Shown: piece after piece, positions 1 through 8,311 of the stretch
Layout: each line of letters begins with the position of its first letter
Position numbering within the stretch: position 1 is the stretch's first letter
Source of the DNA: Flavobacterium turcicum
Lineage (GTDB): Bacteria; Bacteroidota; Bacteroidia; Flavobacteriales; Flavobacteriaceae
NCBI RefSeq assembly: GCF_011365745.1
Contig: NZ_JAAOBY010000009.1
Span: 1-64,000 of the forward strand
Reading direction: 5' to 3'
Length of the DNA stretch: 64,000 bases
Notes under the pieces: model-generated
Databases searched by the model: none
Seen by the model: the letters and a program-made list of their open reading frames with translations, nothing else
What the model was told of the DNA's origin: nothing
Program-made: the position numbers and the translations under genes

Positions 1-88
1 CTTGCAAGAACGATCCAGCAAGTGTTTAATTAATTATTTTTGTTTAATAATCTGTATCGATTATTTAGGACTAGTCAGATCGAAAATT

Positions 89-1723
89 TTACTTTTCAAT
101 TTCACGCATACTTTCCATTTTCTTATTGGCTAAGAAACCGGTAATATCCTCAAAGTGCTCTACCACACGTTTGTTTCCAAATTCAAATACTTTAGTCGCC
201 AATCCGTCAAGGAAATCACGATCGTGCGAAACCAAAATTAAAGTACCATCAAAATCACGCAAGGCATCTTTGATAATGTCTTTGGTTTTCATGTCTAAGT
301 GATTCGAAGGCTCATCCAGAATTAATAAATTCACTGGCTCAAGCAACAATTTAATCATCGCCAAACGTGTTTTCTCACCTCCAGAAAGTACCTTTACTTT
401 TTTGGTCACATCGTCACCATGAAACATAAACGCACCCAAAATATTTTTAATTTGAGTTCGTACGTCCCCTACTGCAATACCGTCAATTGTTTCAAAAATA
501 GTAGCATTTTCATCTAATAAAGCCGCTTGGTTTTGAGCAAAATAACCAATTTGCGCATTGTGTCCAATTTCTACACTACCTGAATCAATACCAATTTCTT
601 TCATAATGGCTTTGATCATAGTCGATTTACCTTCACCATTTTTACCTACAAAGGCAACTTTTTGACCTCTTTCGATCACTAAATTTGCATCTTTAAAAAC
701 CACATGATCGCCATACGATTTCGACATTTCTTTCACAATCACAGGATATTGTCCCGAACGCGCTGCAGGAGGAAATTTCAAACGCAAGGCAGAAGTATCC
801 ACTTCGTCAACCTCTACAAGAACTAATTTTTCTAACATTTTAACTCTCGATTGAACGGCATCTGTCTTAGAGAAAGTACCACGAAACCTATCAATAAAAG
901 CTTGATTGTCTGCAATAAAACGTTGTTGCTCATCGTATGCTTTTTGCTGGTGAATACGACGGTCTTTGCGCAACTCTAAGTAATGCGTATACTTGGCTTT
1001 ATAATCATAAATACGTCCCATTGTTACTTCAATAGTACGGTTGGTAATATTATCAACAAAAGCTCTATCGTGCGAAATTACCACAACCGCTTTAGCCGAA
1101 TTAATCAAAAAGTCTTCTAACCATTGAATACTTTCGATATCCATGTGGTTGGTAGGCTCATCTAGTAAAATTAAATCGGGTTTTCTCAAAAGAATTTTAG
1201 CCAACTCGATACGCATTCTCCATCCTCCGGAAAACTCAGAAGTTTGACGAGTAAAATCAGTACGCTCAAACCCTAAACCAGTTAGAATTTTTTCTACTTC
1301 AGCTTCATAATTTATCTCTTCGATGGCATAAAATTTCTCACTCAAATCAGAAACGCGCTCGATCAACTTCATGTACGCATCACTTTCATAATCAGTACGA
1401 ATGGTTAATTGTTCGTTGATTTCGTCAATTTCAGCTTTCATGGCAAAAACTTCCCCAAAAGCTTTTGAAGCTTCTTCAAGCACAGTAGCTCCATCAGTTG
1501 TTAGTAAATGCTGTGGCAAATAAGCCACGACAGCCTCTTTTGGTGCCGAGATATTTCCTGTTGAAGGTTTACTTTGTCCTGCAATAATTTTAAGTAAGGT
1601 AGATTTACCCGCGCCATTTTTACCCATTAGGGCGATTTTGTCATTTTCATTAATGGCAAAAGAAACATCACTAAAAAGCGTTGTACCACCAAATTGCACT
1701 GAAATATCGTTTACTGTAATCAT
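89..1723 (-). CDS. ABC-F family ATPase (ribosome-associated type)
   Basis: Soluble twin-cassette ATPase of 544 aa with no membrane segment, the hallmark of the ABC-F family, whose members act on the ribosome rather than in transport. Cassette 1 has Walker A GKNGAGKST at residues 34-42, signature FSGGW at 164-168 and Walker B LLLDEP near 185-190. Cassette 2 repeats these with GKNGEGKST near 365 and LSGGE near 450. A charged linker rich in Lys, Arg and Gln (about 235-310) joins them. ATG start; a full TTG-N19-TATCTTTG promoter lies 73 bases upstream. It is a single-gene unit. Which ABC-F subgroup it belongs to, and whether it gives antibiotic protection, cannot be told from sequence alone. Confidence 0.93.
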   Translation of the reverse strand: MITVNDISVQFGGTTLFSDVSFAINENDKIALMGKNGAGKSTLLKIIAGQSKPSTGNISAPKEAVVAYLPQHLLTTDGATVLEEASKAFGEVFAMKAEIDEINEQLTIRTDYESDAYMKLIERVSDLSEKFYAIEEINYEAEVEKILTGLGFERTDFTRQTSEFSGGWRMRIELAKILLRKPDLILLDEPTNHMDIESIQWLEDFLINSAKAVVVISHDRAFVDNITNRTIEVTMGRIYDYKAKYTHYLELRKDRRIHQQKAYDEQQRFIADNQAFIDRFRGTFSKTDAVQSRVKMLEKLVLVEVDEVDTSALRLKFPPAARSGQYPVIVKEMSKSYGDHVVFKDANLVIERGQKVAFVGKNGEGKSTMIKAIMKEIGIDSGSVEIGHNAQIGYFAQNQAALLDENATIFETIDGIAVGDVRTQIKNILGAFMFHGDDVTKKVKVLSGGEKTRLAMIKLLLEPVNLLILDEPSNHLDMKTKDIIKDALRDFDGTLILVSHDRDFLDGLATKVFEFGNKRVVEHFEDITGFLANKKMESMREIEK

Positions 1724-1795
1724 TATTTGAGTTTAAAGTTTTATGTTCAAAAGTGTAAAGGATTCCATATTTTATGAAACCGTTTTTTGAAGGTG

Positions 1796-1825
1796 CAAAG
1801 ATAGATTAAATACAGAATTAGGCAA
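1796..1825 (-). promoter_or_regulatory. Promoter of the ABC-F gene
   Basis: Read on the minus strand: TTG (1825-1823), 19-base spacer, TATCTTTG (1803-1796). This matches the Bacteroidota primary sigma consensus TTG-N17-23-TANNTTTG. Predicted start of transcription is near 1790, giving a leader of about 65 bases. Confidence 0.75.
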
Positions 1826-2026
1826 TTGATATTTTTAATACTAATTATTAAAAGGATATTTACTTAGAAAATTAAAACATCTATAAAGTAAATTGAATTT
1901 AGACAACAATAATACCAAAATGGGGTCCAAAAAACCAAACTAGGTAATACATCATATAAATGATTAGTAATCAAAATACAATAGTTTTCATTTTTTACAA
2001 TTTTGCATCCCTAAATTATCATCCTA
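1826..2026. other. Non-coding gap, nothing recognised
   Basis: AT-rich stretch between the ABC-F promoter and the stop of the hydrolase gene. I see no open frame of interest, no strong hairpin and no repeat. Confidence 0.5.
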
Positions 2027-2836
2027 TCACTTAGACAATATTCGAGATAATTCTGAAATATACTCTACGTTCTCATTCATACCAATATGCCCTTGATCTT
2101 TTAAAGTAAAGAAATGATCCGTTGGTTTCAATATTTTACTTAATCTTTCAGAGTTGGAAATAGGAATTATTCTATCCAAATCTCCATGAAAAATATAAAT
2201 AGGTGCTTTAACTTTTGTTATCAACTTATTTGTTTCAAATTTAAATTTCTTTAAAAAATCAGGGACAAATGGAACTCTAGAATCGGAATATTCTAAAAAA
2301 TTATAATAAGGAGACTGCAAAATTAAATATTTAGGATTTGACATCGATGATAAATAAACAGCCGGACCAGTACCTATTGAATAACCTATTACAATTATTT
2401 TGTCTTCTTGATATTTTGATAACATTTTCTGATAAGCAAGCAAAACATCCTTGTAAACATGTCCTTCATTTTCAATTACACCTTCACTCTTTCCGAATCC
2501 TCTGTAATCCAAAATAAAAATATCATATCCCAAATTATTATAAATATTGGCAATGTCACCCCAAGTATCCAGACCACCTGAATTTCCATGCAAATAAAAC
2601 AGTAGACCTTTAGATTCTTTAACCTTGAATAAAATACCGTGCAACTTTATATTATCTGACGATGGAATAACTATCTCTTCAAAGTCTCCTTCAAATTCAA
2701 AATTATAATCTCTTGGGAGTTTTGATGCATTAAAAACAATTTCGCCTTGACATAGATAAACATATGTCATGATCAACACGTAGATTAATCCCAAAAAACC
2801 AAAAAGGGTAAACGTTACGAACTTTAATGTCTTCAT
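2027..2836 (-). CDS. Membrane-anchored alpha/beta hydrolase
   Basis: Serine hydrolase of 269 aa. A hydrophobic segment at residues 7-29 should anchor it in the inner membrane. The fold follows: oxyanion HG at 83-84, nucleophile elbow GYSIG at 151-155 (Ser153), acid in HGDLD near 219-221, and His250 in QGH. It resembles the BEM46/ABHD13-like hydrolases found in many bacteria, whose substrate is generally unknown. The start is placed at the ATG; a TTG codon directly before it would add one residue. No partner gene is evident: the gaps on both sides are long. Hydrolase confidence is high; substrate is unknown. Confidence 0.85.
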   Translation of the reverse strand: MKTLKFVTFTLFGFLGLIYVLIMTYVYLCQGEIVFNASKLPRDYNFEFEGDFEEIVIPSSDNIKLHGILFKVKESKGLLFYLHGNSGGLDTWGDIANIYNNLGYDIFILDYRGFGKSEGVIENEGHVYKDVLLAYQKMLSKYQEDKIIVIGYSIGTGPAVYLSSMSNPKYLILQSPYYNFLEYSDSRVPFVPDFLKKFKFETNKLITKVKAPIYIFHGDLDRIIPISNSERLSKILKPTDHFFTLKDQGHIGMNENVEYISELSRILSK

Positions 2837-2960
2837 CAAATCAAATTTTTAAGAAAGGTACTTCAAAAACTTATGGAATAAAAAAAACCGCTAATTCACG
2901 AATTAAAATTTGCGAATTAGCGGTTATTTAATGGCTTTATATTATTCAAACAAGAAGCAT

Positions 2961-4136
2961 TTATTCTTTTCTCCACTTTTTAGTTTCCTCAAAAACATGT
3001 TCTAAAATGGCAGCTTCACGCTCATCAAACTCCATATTACGGCGACTCATCACCAAGCGTGCCGTTTCAAAAGCTTTTTTAGTGATATAAGTTGTAAAAC
3101 CTGCAGCTCCACCCCAAGAAAAACTTGGTACAAAATTGCGAGGAAAACCGCTTCCAAAAATATTGGCACTCACTCCCACTACCGTACCGGTATTGAACAT
3201 CGTATTGATACCGCATTTACTGTGATCGCCCATCATTAAACCACAAAACTGTAGTCCGGTTTTAGCAAATCCTTCGGTTTCATAACTCCATAGTTTCACC
3301 TCTTCGTAGTTGTTTTTAAGATTCGAATTGTTACTATCTGCACCGATATTACACCATTCGCCAAGAACTGAATTTCCTAAAAAACCATCATGACCTTTGT
3401 TCGAATATCCGAACAAAACCGAATTATTTACCTCGCCACCTACACGGGAATGCGGACCAACTGTGGTTGCACCATAAATTTTGGTAGCTAATTTTACTTG
3501 CGCATGATCGCACAAGGCAAATGGACCTCTGATTACTGAACCTTCCATGATTTCAGCATCTTTACCAATATAAATAGGTCCAGTAGCAGCATTTAAAGTA
3601 ACATATTCGAGTTTAGCTCCTTCTTCGATAAAAATGTTTTCAGGTGCAATCACATTTACACTTTTAGGAATAGGTTGTGACGTTCTATCTTCTGTTAAAA
3701 ATTCAAAATCAGCACGAATTGCAGCATCATTTTTAGCAAAAATATCCCAAGTATGCGCCACTGTTAGGCAATCATCGTTGTACTCGATGATTTCGTAGGA
3801 GTCAAAATCAACCTCTTCTTGCTCGTCATTGGTATAAAAAGCAATGACTTCATCGCCTTTAAAAACTGCTTGATTCGGCTCTAAATTACTCACTATTTCC
3901 GCCAAAACCGGATTAGGAAGAAAGGAGGCATTGATCATTACATTCTCCTCTAATTCAACCATTGGAAATTTTTCTGACAGATATTCTTCTGTTAAAGTAG
4001 TTGTGGTCGAACCTAGGTAAAGTTCCCATTTTTGACGAATAGTCAAAATTCCGATTAAAATATCAGCAACAGGGCGTGTAAATGTAAAAGGCAAAAGTGC
4101 ATTTCTGGCAGGTCCGTCAAAAAGTATGTAATTCAT
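2961..4136 (-). CDS. GlmU-like putative sugar nucleotidyltransferase / acyltransferase
   Basis: 391 aa protein of the alternative GlmU type found in Bacteroidota. The N-terminus carries a divergent nucleotidyltransferase motif (FDGPARNALLPFTFTRP, residues 6-22) in place of the classic LAAGxGTRM loop. Residues about 170-350 have the hexapeptide-repeat pattern of a left-handed beta helix (for example GAKLEYVTL, GKDAEIMEGSVI, GDHSKCGINTMFNTGTVVG), as in acetyltransferases. The family is thought to supply UDP-GlcNAc for peptidoglycan, which would feed murA at 29 kb, but that role is inferred. ATG start. It is separated from rpmE2 upstream by a terminator and a tandem repeat, so it is probably transcribed alone; a TAACTTTG box at 4173-4166 could serve it. 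Confidence 0.85.
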   Translation of the reverse strand: MNYILFDGPARNALLPFTFTRPVADILIGILTIRQKWELYLGSTTTTLTEEYLSEKFPMVELEENVMINASFLPNPVLAEIVSNLEPNQAVFKGDEVIAFYTNDEQEEVDFDSYEIIEYNDDCLTVAHTWDIFAKNDAAIRADFEFLTEDRTSQPIPKSVNVIAPENIFIEEGAKLEYVTLNAATGPIYIGKDAEIMEGSVIRGPFALCDHAQVKLATKIYGATTVGPHSRVGGEVNNSVLFGYSNKGHDGFLGNSVLGEWCNIGADSNNSNLKNNYEEVKLWSYETEGFAKTGLQFCGLMMGDHSKCGINTMFNTGTVVGVSANIFGSGFPRNFVPSFSWGGAAGFTTYITKKAFETARLVMSRRNMEFDEREAAILEHVFEETKKWRKE

Positions 4137-4194
4137 GGTGTAGCGTTTCAGATGTTATGAAGGTTCAAAGTTACAAAGTTTTGAATAGCAATAA

Positions 4195-4361
4195 AAATAA
4201 AAGGTCAACGAAGGAATTGTCGATAAACTCGTGACATTTTTTTTAACCATCAAGGTATTAAGGGAATTAAGGGTTTTGTAAAATAAAAGGTCAACGAAGG
4301 AATTGTCGATAAACTCGTGACATTTTTTTAACCATTAAGATATTAAGGGAATTAAGGTTTT
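4195..4361. repeat. Tandem duplication, 86-bp period, two copies
   Basis: Copy 1 spans 4195-4280 and copy 2 4281-4361. They differ at only a few positions: a T-run of 8 versus 7, CAAGGT versus TAAGAT, and GGG versus GG near the end. Each copy has a unique part (GGTCAACGAAGGAATTG and onward) followed by an arm starting AACCAT(T/C)AAG and ending AATTAAGG. That arm resembles the arm of the long hairpin at 63297-63361. No open frame crosses the repeat. Confidence 0.9.
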
Positions 4362-4414
4362 AAAAAAATAAAAGTGTTATGCACCAATTTATAACGCAAA
4401 CTTGCTATTAAATA

Positions 4415-4442
4415 AAAAGCCCCGCAAATTGCGAGGCTTTTG
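4415..4442 (-). terminator. Terminator after rpmE2
   Basis: Stem AAAGCC-CGCAA against TTGCG-GGCTTT with one mismatched pair and a one- to two-base apex, A-run on the left and T-run on the right. It can act in both directions; rpmE2 ends 20 bases away on the minus strand. Confidence 0.8.
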
Positions 4443-4462
4443 TATGATGTAAACAGTTAAAA

Positions 4463-4714
4463 TTATTTAACGTGTTTAGCGTATTTAGTTTTGAACTTGT
4501 CAATACGTCCTGCAGTATCGATAAGTTTAGATTTACCTGTGTAAAAAGGGTGAGAAGTTCTAGAGATCTCCATTTTTACAACTGGGTATTCAACACCGTC
4601 AACTGTAATTGTTTCTTTTGCATCTGCAGTAGATTTAGTGATAAAAACTTCGTCATTTGACATGTCTTTAAATGCAACTAATCTGTAATTTTCTGGGTGA
4701 ATTCCTTTTTTCAT
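4463..4714 (-). CDS. rpmE2: 50S ribosomal protein L31 type B
   Basis: 83 aa, starting [11 protein letters not shown], with the type B length and the TSHPFYTGK motif (residues 54-62). It lacks the four cysteines of the zinc-binding form, so it belongs to the zinc-independent C-minus class. It is a structural protein of the large ribosomal subunit. It is monocistronic: its own promoter at 4855-4827, a leader of about 105 bases, and a terminator 20 bases after the stop. Confidence 0.97.
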   Translation of the reverse strand: MKKGIHPENYRLVAFKDMSNDEVFITKSTADAKETITVDGVEYPVVKMEISRTSHPFYTGKSKLIDTAGRIDKFKTKYAKHVK

Positions 4715-4826
4715 CTTGTAAATCTTTTTTTATTGATTGGTTAGTCCTTGTTTTGCAGCTTTATCAAATACAAAAAAGGTATAAACGCCTACTAACTTTT
4801 TGTTTAATACTATTATTTTGAGTGTG

Positions 4827-4855
4827 CAAATTTACAATTAATTTTCAATAAACAA
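4827..4855 (-). promoter_or_regulatory. Promoter of rpmE2
   Basis: Minus strand: TTG (4855-4853), 18-base spacer, TAAATTTG (4834-4827). Predicted transcript start is near 4820, about 105 bases before the ATG, a long leader for such a small gene. Confidence 0.72.
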
Positions 4856-4923
4856 ATCTTTGATTCACTTTTTTTACGCAATTCCAAAAAACGTTTTTTA
4901 GCGCTGTATGTATTGGGAATTGT

Positions 4924-4931
4924 TATCTTTG
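4924..4931 (+). promoter_or_regulatory. Probable minus-7 box of the DUF4199-glycosyltransferase operon
   Basis: TATCTTTG 25 bases before the ATG at 4957. A TTG at the ideal distance is missing, so only half of the promoter is supported. Confidence 0.5.
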
Positions 4932-4956
4932 TGGATTAATTTTAAAACTAGCAAAA

Positions 4957-5487
4957 ATGACTAACGAAATTGTTAAAAAGAACGGAATTACATTTGGAGT
5001 TGCAATTGGAATTGTTTCTTCATTAATTACTGCACTAATCTATGCTATTGACTTGAATTTGTTTACCGAATGGTGGATAGGAGTACTCAGCATCTTAACA
5101 TATTTAGTTTTAGGAATTGTTTTGTTGGTTCGAACAAAAAAAGAATTAAATGGCGTTTTTACTTTTAAGCAAGCCTTTACGACTTATTTTATTGCCATCG
5201 TAGTTGGAATTTTAATATCTGTCCTATTTAATATCCTTTTATTTAATGTAATTGATCCATCTGCTAAGGAAGCCGTTAATGAATTGATCATCAAATATAC
5301 TATGAATATGATGCAAAAATTTGGCGCTCCAGCATCAGCAATTAATGAGGCTATTGCTAAAATGAGAGAAAACGATCCGTACTCACCTATTGAATTGTTG
5401 AAAGGATCCCTTTTCAGTATTGGTTTTAGCTCAATATTTGGTTTATTATTAGCCGCTATTTTCAAAAGCAAATCTACACAAGAATAA
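4957..5487 (+). CDS. DUF4199 domain membrane protein
   Basis: 176 aa, four predicted membrane segments (about residues 12-32, 39-58, 73-97 and 150-168) with a soluble loop between the third and fourth (about 100-148). The layout matches DUF4199, a family almost confined to Bacteroidota and of unknown function. Its stop lies six bases before the glycosyltransferase start, so the two are translated from one message, and a helper role in lipid-linked sugar transfer is a reasonable but unproven guess. ATG start downstream of a TATCTTTG box. Confidence 0.82.
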   Translation: MTNEIVKKNGITFGVAIGIVSSLITALIYAIDLNLFTEWWIGVLSILTYLVLGIVLLVRTKKELNGVFTFKQAFTTYFIAIVVGILISVLFNILLFNVIDPSAKEAVNELIIKYTMNMMQKFGAPASAINEAIAKMRENDPYSPIELLKGSLFSIGFSSIFGLLLAAIFKSKSTQE

Positions 5488-5493
5488 AAATTA

Positions 5494-6450
5494 ATGAATT
5501 TATCTATACTAATTCCGCTTTTAAACGAAGAGGAATCCCTGCACGAACTCTACACATGGATTATCAAAGTGGTTCAATCTCATAATTATTCGTATGAAAT
5601 CATTTTTTTAGATGATGGAAGTACCGATAATTCTTGGGGACTGATTGAGGGCTTTTCAAAAGAAAATCCTCATGTAAAAGGTATTCGTTTTATTAAAAAC
5701 TTTGGAAAATCGCAGGCCTTGCATGCCGGTTTTGCAAAAGCACAAGGAGACGTTATTATTACCATGGATGCTGATTTGCAAGACAGCCCTGAGGAAATTC
5801 CGGGATTGTATGACATGATTACCAATGGGAAATACGATTTGGTTTCGGGTTGGAAAAAGAAACGCTACGACTCTGTTGTTGCTAAAAATTTACCCTCGAA
5901 ACTATTTAATTGGGCGGCTCGAAAAACATCGGGAGTTGAATTGAATGATTTCAATTGCGGCTTGAAAGCGTACAAAAATATTGTTGTTAAAAACATTGAA
6001 GTTTCTGGCGAAATGCACCGCTACATTCCGGTATTGGCTAAAAATGCAGGTTTTGGTAAAATTGGTGAAAAAGTAGTGCAACATCAAGCCCGAAAATATG
6101 GTGAAACTAAATTTGGGATGGAACGTTTTATTAACGGATTCTTAGATTTAATTACCATTTGGTTTTTATCCCGCTTTGGCAAAAGACCAATGCACCTTTT
6201 TGGCGCCATGGGATCTTTGATGTTTGTTATAGGATTTATGCTTGCTGGATACATCGGTATTTCAAAGTTATACCACATGTACAACGATATGCGTTATAGC
6301 CTAGTGACCAATAATCCGTGGTTTTATATTGCTCTCACTACAATGGTTTTGGGAACACAATTATTTCTAGCCGGATTTCTTGGTGAAATCATTTTGAGAA
6401 CAAAAAATAATGAAGAACGTTATAAGATTGCTAGTAGTGTAAACTTGTAG
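5494..6450 (+). CDS. Family 2 glycosyltransferase, DPM1/GtrB-like
   Basis: 318 aa. The N-terminal catalytic domain has the GT-A start LSILIPLLNEEESL (residues 3-16), DDGSTD near 41-46 and the DxD-type motif in MDADLQD near 92-98. Two membrane segments follow at about 230-252 and 265-292. This arrangement is that of polyprenyl-phosphate hexose synthases (dolichol-phosphate mannosyltransferase-like, GtrB, ArnC), which load a sugar onto undecaprenyl phosphate on the cytoplasmic face. Donor sugar is not determinable here. It is the second gene of a two-gene operon with DUF4199, and the next gene is separated by a repeat element. Confidence 0.9.
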   Translation: MNLSILIPLLNEEESLHELYTWIIKVVQSHNYSYEIIFLDDGSTDNSWGLIEGFSKENPHVKGIRFIKNFGKSQALHAGFAKAQGDVIITMDADLQDSPEEIPGLYDMITNGKYDLVSGWKKKRYDSVVAKNLPSKLFNWAARKTSGVELNDFNCGLKAYKNIVVKNIEVSGEMHRYIPVLAKNAGFGKIGEKVVQHQARKYGETKFGMERFINGFLDLITIWFLSRFGKRPMHLFGAMGSLMFVIGFMLAGYIGISKLYHMYNDMRYSLVTNNPWFYIALTTMVLGTQLFLAGFLGEIILRTKNNEERYKIASSVNL

Positions 6451-6482
6451 TTTAAAAAAAAAACGATATACAGCGGGACAAA

Positions 6483-6565
6483 CCCTAGCCCTGATAGCAG
6501 TGGAAATCCTTTTATGTGCCGCGGCGAATAAAAGATTGCAACGAATAGCAGGAAATAGCTCCTAA
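6483..6565 (+). repeat. Dispersed hairpin repeat, family 1, copy A
   Basis: Starts CCCTAGCCCTGATAGCAG and ends AGCAGGAAATAGCTCCTAA. The middle folds as CTTTTAT (6509-6515) against ATAAAAG (6528-6534), flanked by AAT/ATT pairs around a bulged C. A second copy with the same ends but a different stem is at 60016-60120 on the other strand. It sits 18 bases before the phosphohexomutase ATG. Confidence 0.82.
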
Positions 6566-6583
6566 AAAACAAAATTACATCAG

Positions 6584-8311
6584 ATGGAAATTAAACAAAA
6601 CATTTTAGATGCGGTCAATGAATGGTTGACACCAACGTTTGATCAAGCCACGCAAGAGGCAATTACAGAATTGATGACCTCATCACCAAAGGATTTAGAG
6701 GAAAGTTTCTATAAGAATTTAGAATTTGGAACTGGCGGAATGCGCGGTATCATGGGCGTGGGAAACAACCGAATCAATAAATATACGTTAGGAAAAAGCA
6801 CGCAAGGATTATCTGATTACTTGAAAACTGCTTTCCCGAACCAACCATTAAAAGCCGTTATTGCTTATGATTGCCGTCATGACAGTGATACGCTGGCAAA
6901 AGTAGTTGCGGATGTTTTTTCGGCTAATGGTATTGAAGTGTACTTGTTCTCTGAATTACGCCCAACACCAGAATTATCTTTTGCAGTGAAGCATTTGGGA
7001 TGTCAATGCGGAATTGTACTTACTGCATCGCACAACCCGCCTGAATACAACGGGTATAAAGTGTATTGGCAAGATGGTGGCCAAATTGTACCGCCAGAAG
7101 ACAAAGGAATTATTGAGGTTATTGAAAACTTGACTTACGATCAAATCAAATTTACAGCAGATGAAGCTTTGATTCATTACGTAGATACTGAAATTGATGC
7201 AGCTTTTATAAAATCAACTATTGAGAATGCTAGTTTTGGTACTTCGGCTGAGGCCAAAAAAGACTTGAATATTGTATTTACTTCTTTACACGGCACCTCT
7301 ATTAAACTTGTTCCTGATACCTTAGCGCAAGCGGGTTACACACAAGTACATATTGTAGAGGAGCAACGTGTGCCAAATGGTGATTTCCCAACTGTAAAAT
7401 CGCCAAATCCTGAAGAGCCTGAAGCTTTGACAATGGCATTGGCGTTGGCAGAAAAAACTAATGCCGATATTGTTGTGGGTACTGATCCAGATTGTGACAG
7501 ATTAGGAGTTGCGGTGCGTAATAACGAGGGTAAAATGGTGTTGTTGAACGGAAATCAAACTATGGTTTTGATGACGGCCTTCTTACTGGAGCAATGGAAA
7601 AAAGCTGGAAAAATTAACGACAAACAATTTATTGGTTCTACGATTGTATCAACTCCGATGATGATGGAACTGGCTACTAATTATGGCGTAGAATGCAAAG
7701 TTGGTTTGACTGGTTTTAAATGGATTGCTAAAATGATCAAAGACTTCCCAGAACTAGAGTTTATTGGCGGTGGTGAAGAGAGTTTTGGTTACATGGTGGG
7801 TGATGCTGTACGTGATAAAGATGCTGTTGCAGCAACCCTTTTAGTTTGCGAAATGGCAGCTCAAGCTAAAGCCCTTGGAAGTACTGTATACCAAGAACTA
7901 GTTAAATTGTACGTAGATAACGGTTTTTACAAAGAACACTTGGTATCAATTACTAAAAAAGGAATGGAAGGTTTGCAAGAAATCACACAAATGATGATTG
8001 ACTTACGTGAAAATCCATTAAAAGAAATCAATGGCGAAAGAGTAATCATGGTAGAAGATTACCAATCAAGTACGGCTAAAAATCTTTTAGACGGTAGCGT
8101 ATCTGAAATGACGATTCCAAAATCGAATGTATTGATTTACTATACGGAAGATGGCTCTAAAATATGCGCTCGCCCAAGTGGTACCGAACCAAAGATTAAA
8201 TTTTATATCAGTGTAAATACTGCACTCGAGGCTGTTGAAGATTTTGAGGAAGTAGAAGCAATTCTGGACCAAAAAATCGCCAACATTATTACTGCAATGC
8301 AATTGAACTAA
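6584..8311 (+). CDS. Phosphoglucomutase / phosphomannomutase
   Basis: 575 aa enzyme of the alpha-D-phosphohexomutase family, full length for the long bacterial form. Visible motifs: catalytic loop TASHNP with Ser149, metal loop DPDCDR near 301-306, sugar loop GEESFG near 395, and phosphate-binding RPSGTEPK near 530. It moves the phosphate between C1 and C6 of glucose (or mannose), linking glycolysis to activated sugars for the envelope. ATG start. The stop and the start of the following exporter gene overlap as TAATG, so the two are translationally coupled. The exact hexose preference cannot be told. Confidence 0.95.
   Translation: MEIKQNILDAVNEWLTPTFDQATQEAITELMTSSPKDLEESFYKNLEFGTGGMRGIMGVGNNRINKYTLGKSTQGLSDYLKTAFPNQPLKAVIAYDCRHDSDTLAKVVADVFSANGIEVYLFSELRPTPELSFAVKHLGCQCGIVLTASHNPPEYNGYKVYWQDGGQIVPPEDKGIIEVIENLTYDQIKFTADEALIHYVDTEIDAAFIKSTIENASFGTSAEAKKDLNIVFTSLHGTSIKLVPDTLAQAGYTQVHIVEEQRVPNGDFPTVKSPNPEEPEALTMALALAEKTNADIVVGTDPDCDRLGVAVRNNEGKMVLLNGNQTMVLMTAFLLEQWKKAGKINDKQFIGSTIVSTPMMMELATNYGVECKVGLTGFKWIAKMIKDFPELEFIGGGEESFGYMVGDAVRDKDAVAATLLVCEMAAQAKALGSTVYQELVKLYVDNGFYKEHLVSITKKGMEGLQEITQMMIDLRENPLKEINGERVIMVEDYQSSTAKNLLDGSVSEMTIPKSNVLIYYTEDGSKICARPSGTEPKIKFYISVNTALEAVEDFEEVEAILDQKIANIITAMQLN

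Noticed and set aside
1..33. Possible C-terminal end of an upstream plus-strand gene (LARTIQQVFN then stop)
   Set aside because: Only ten codons are visible; chance is likely and nothing supports a family.
4195..4361. CRISPR-like array
   Set aside because: Only two units, directly abutting with no spacers, and no cas genes.
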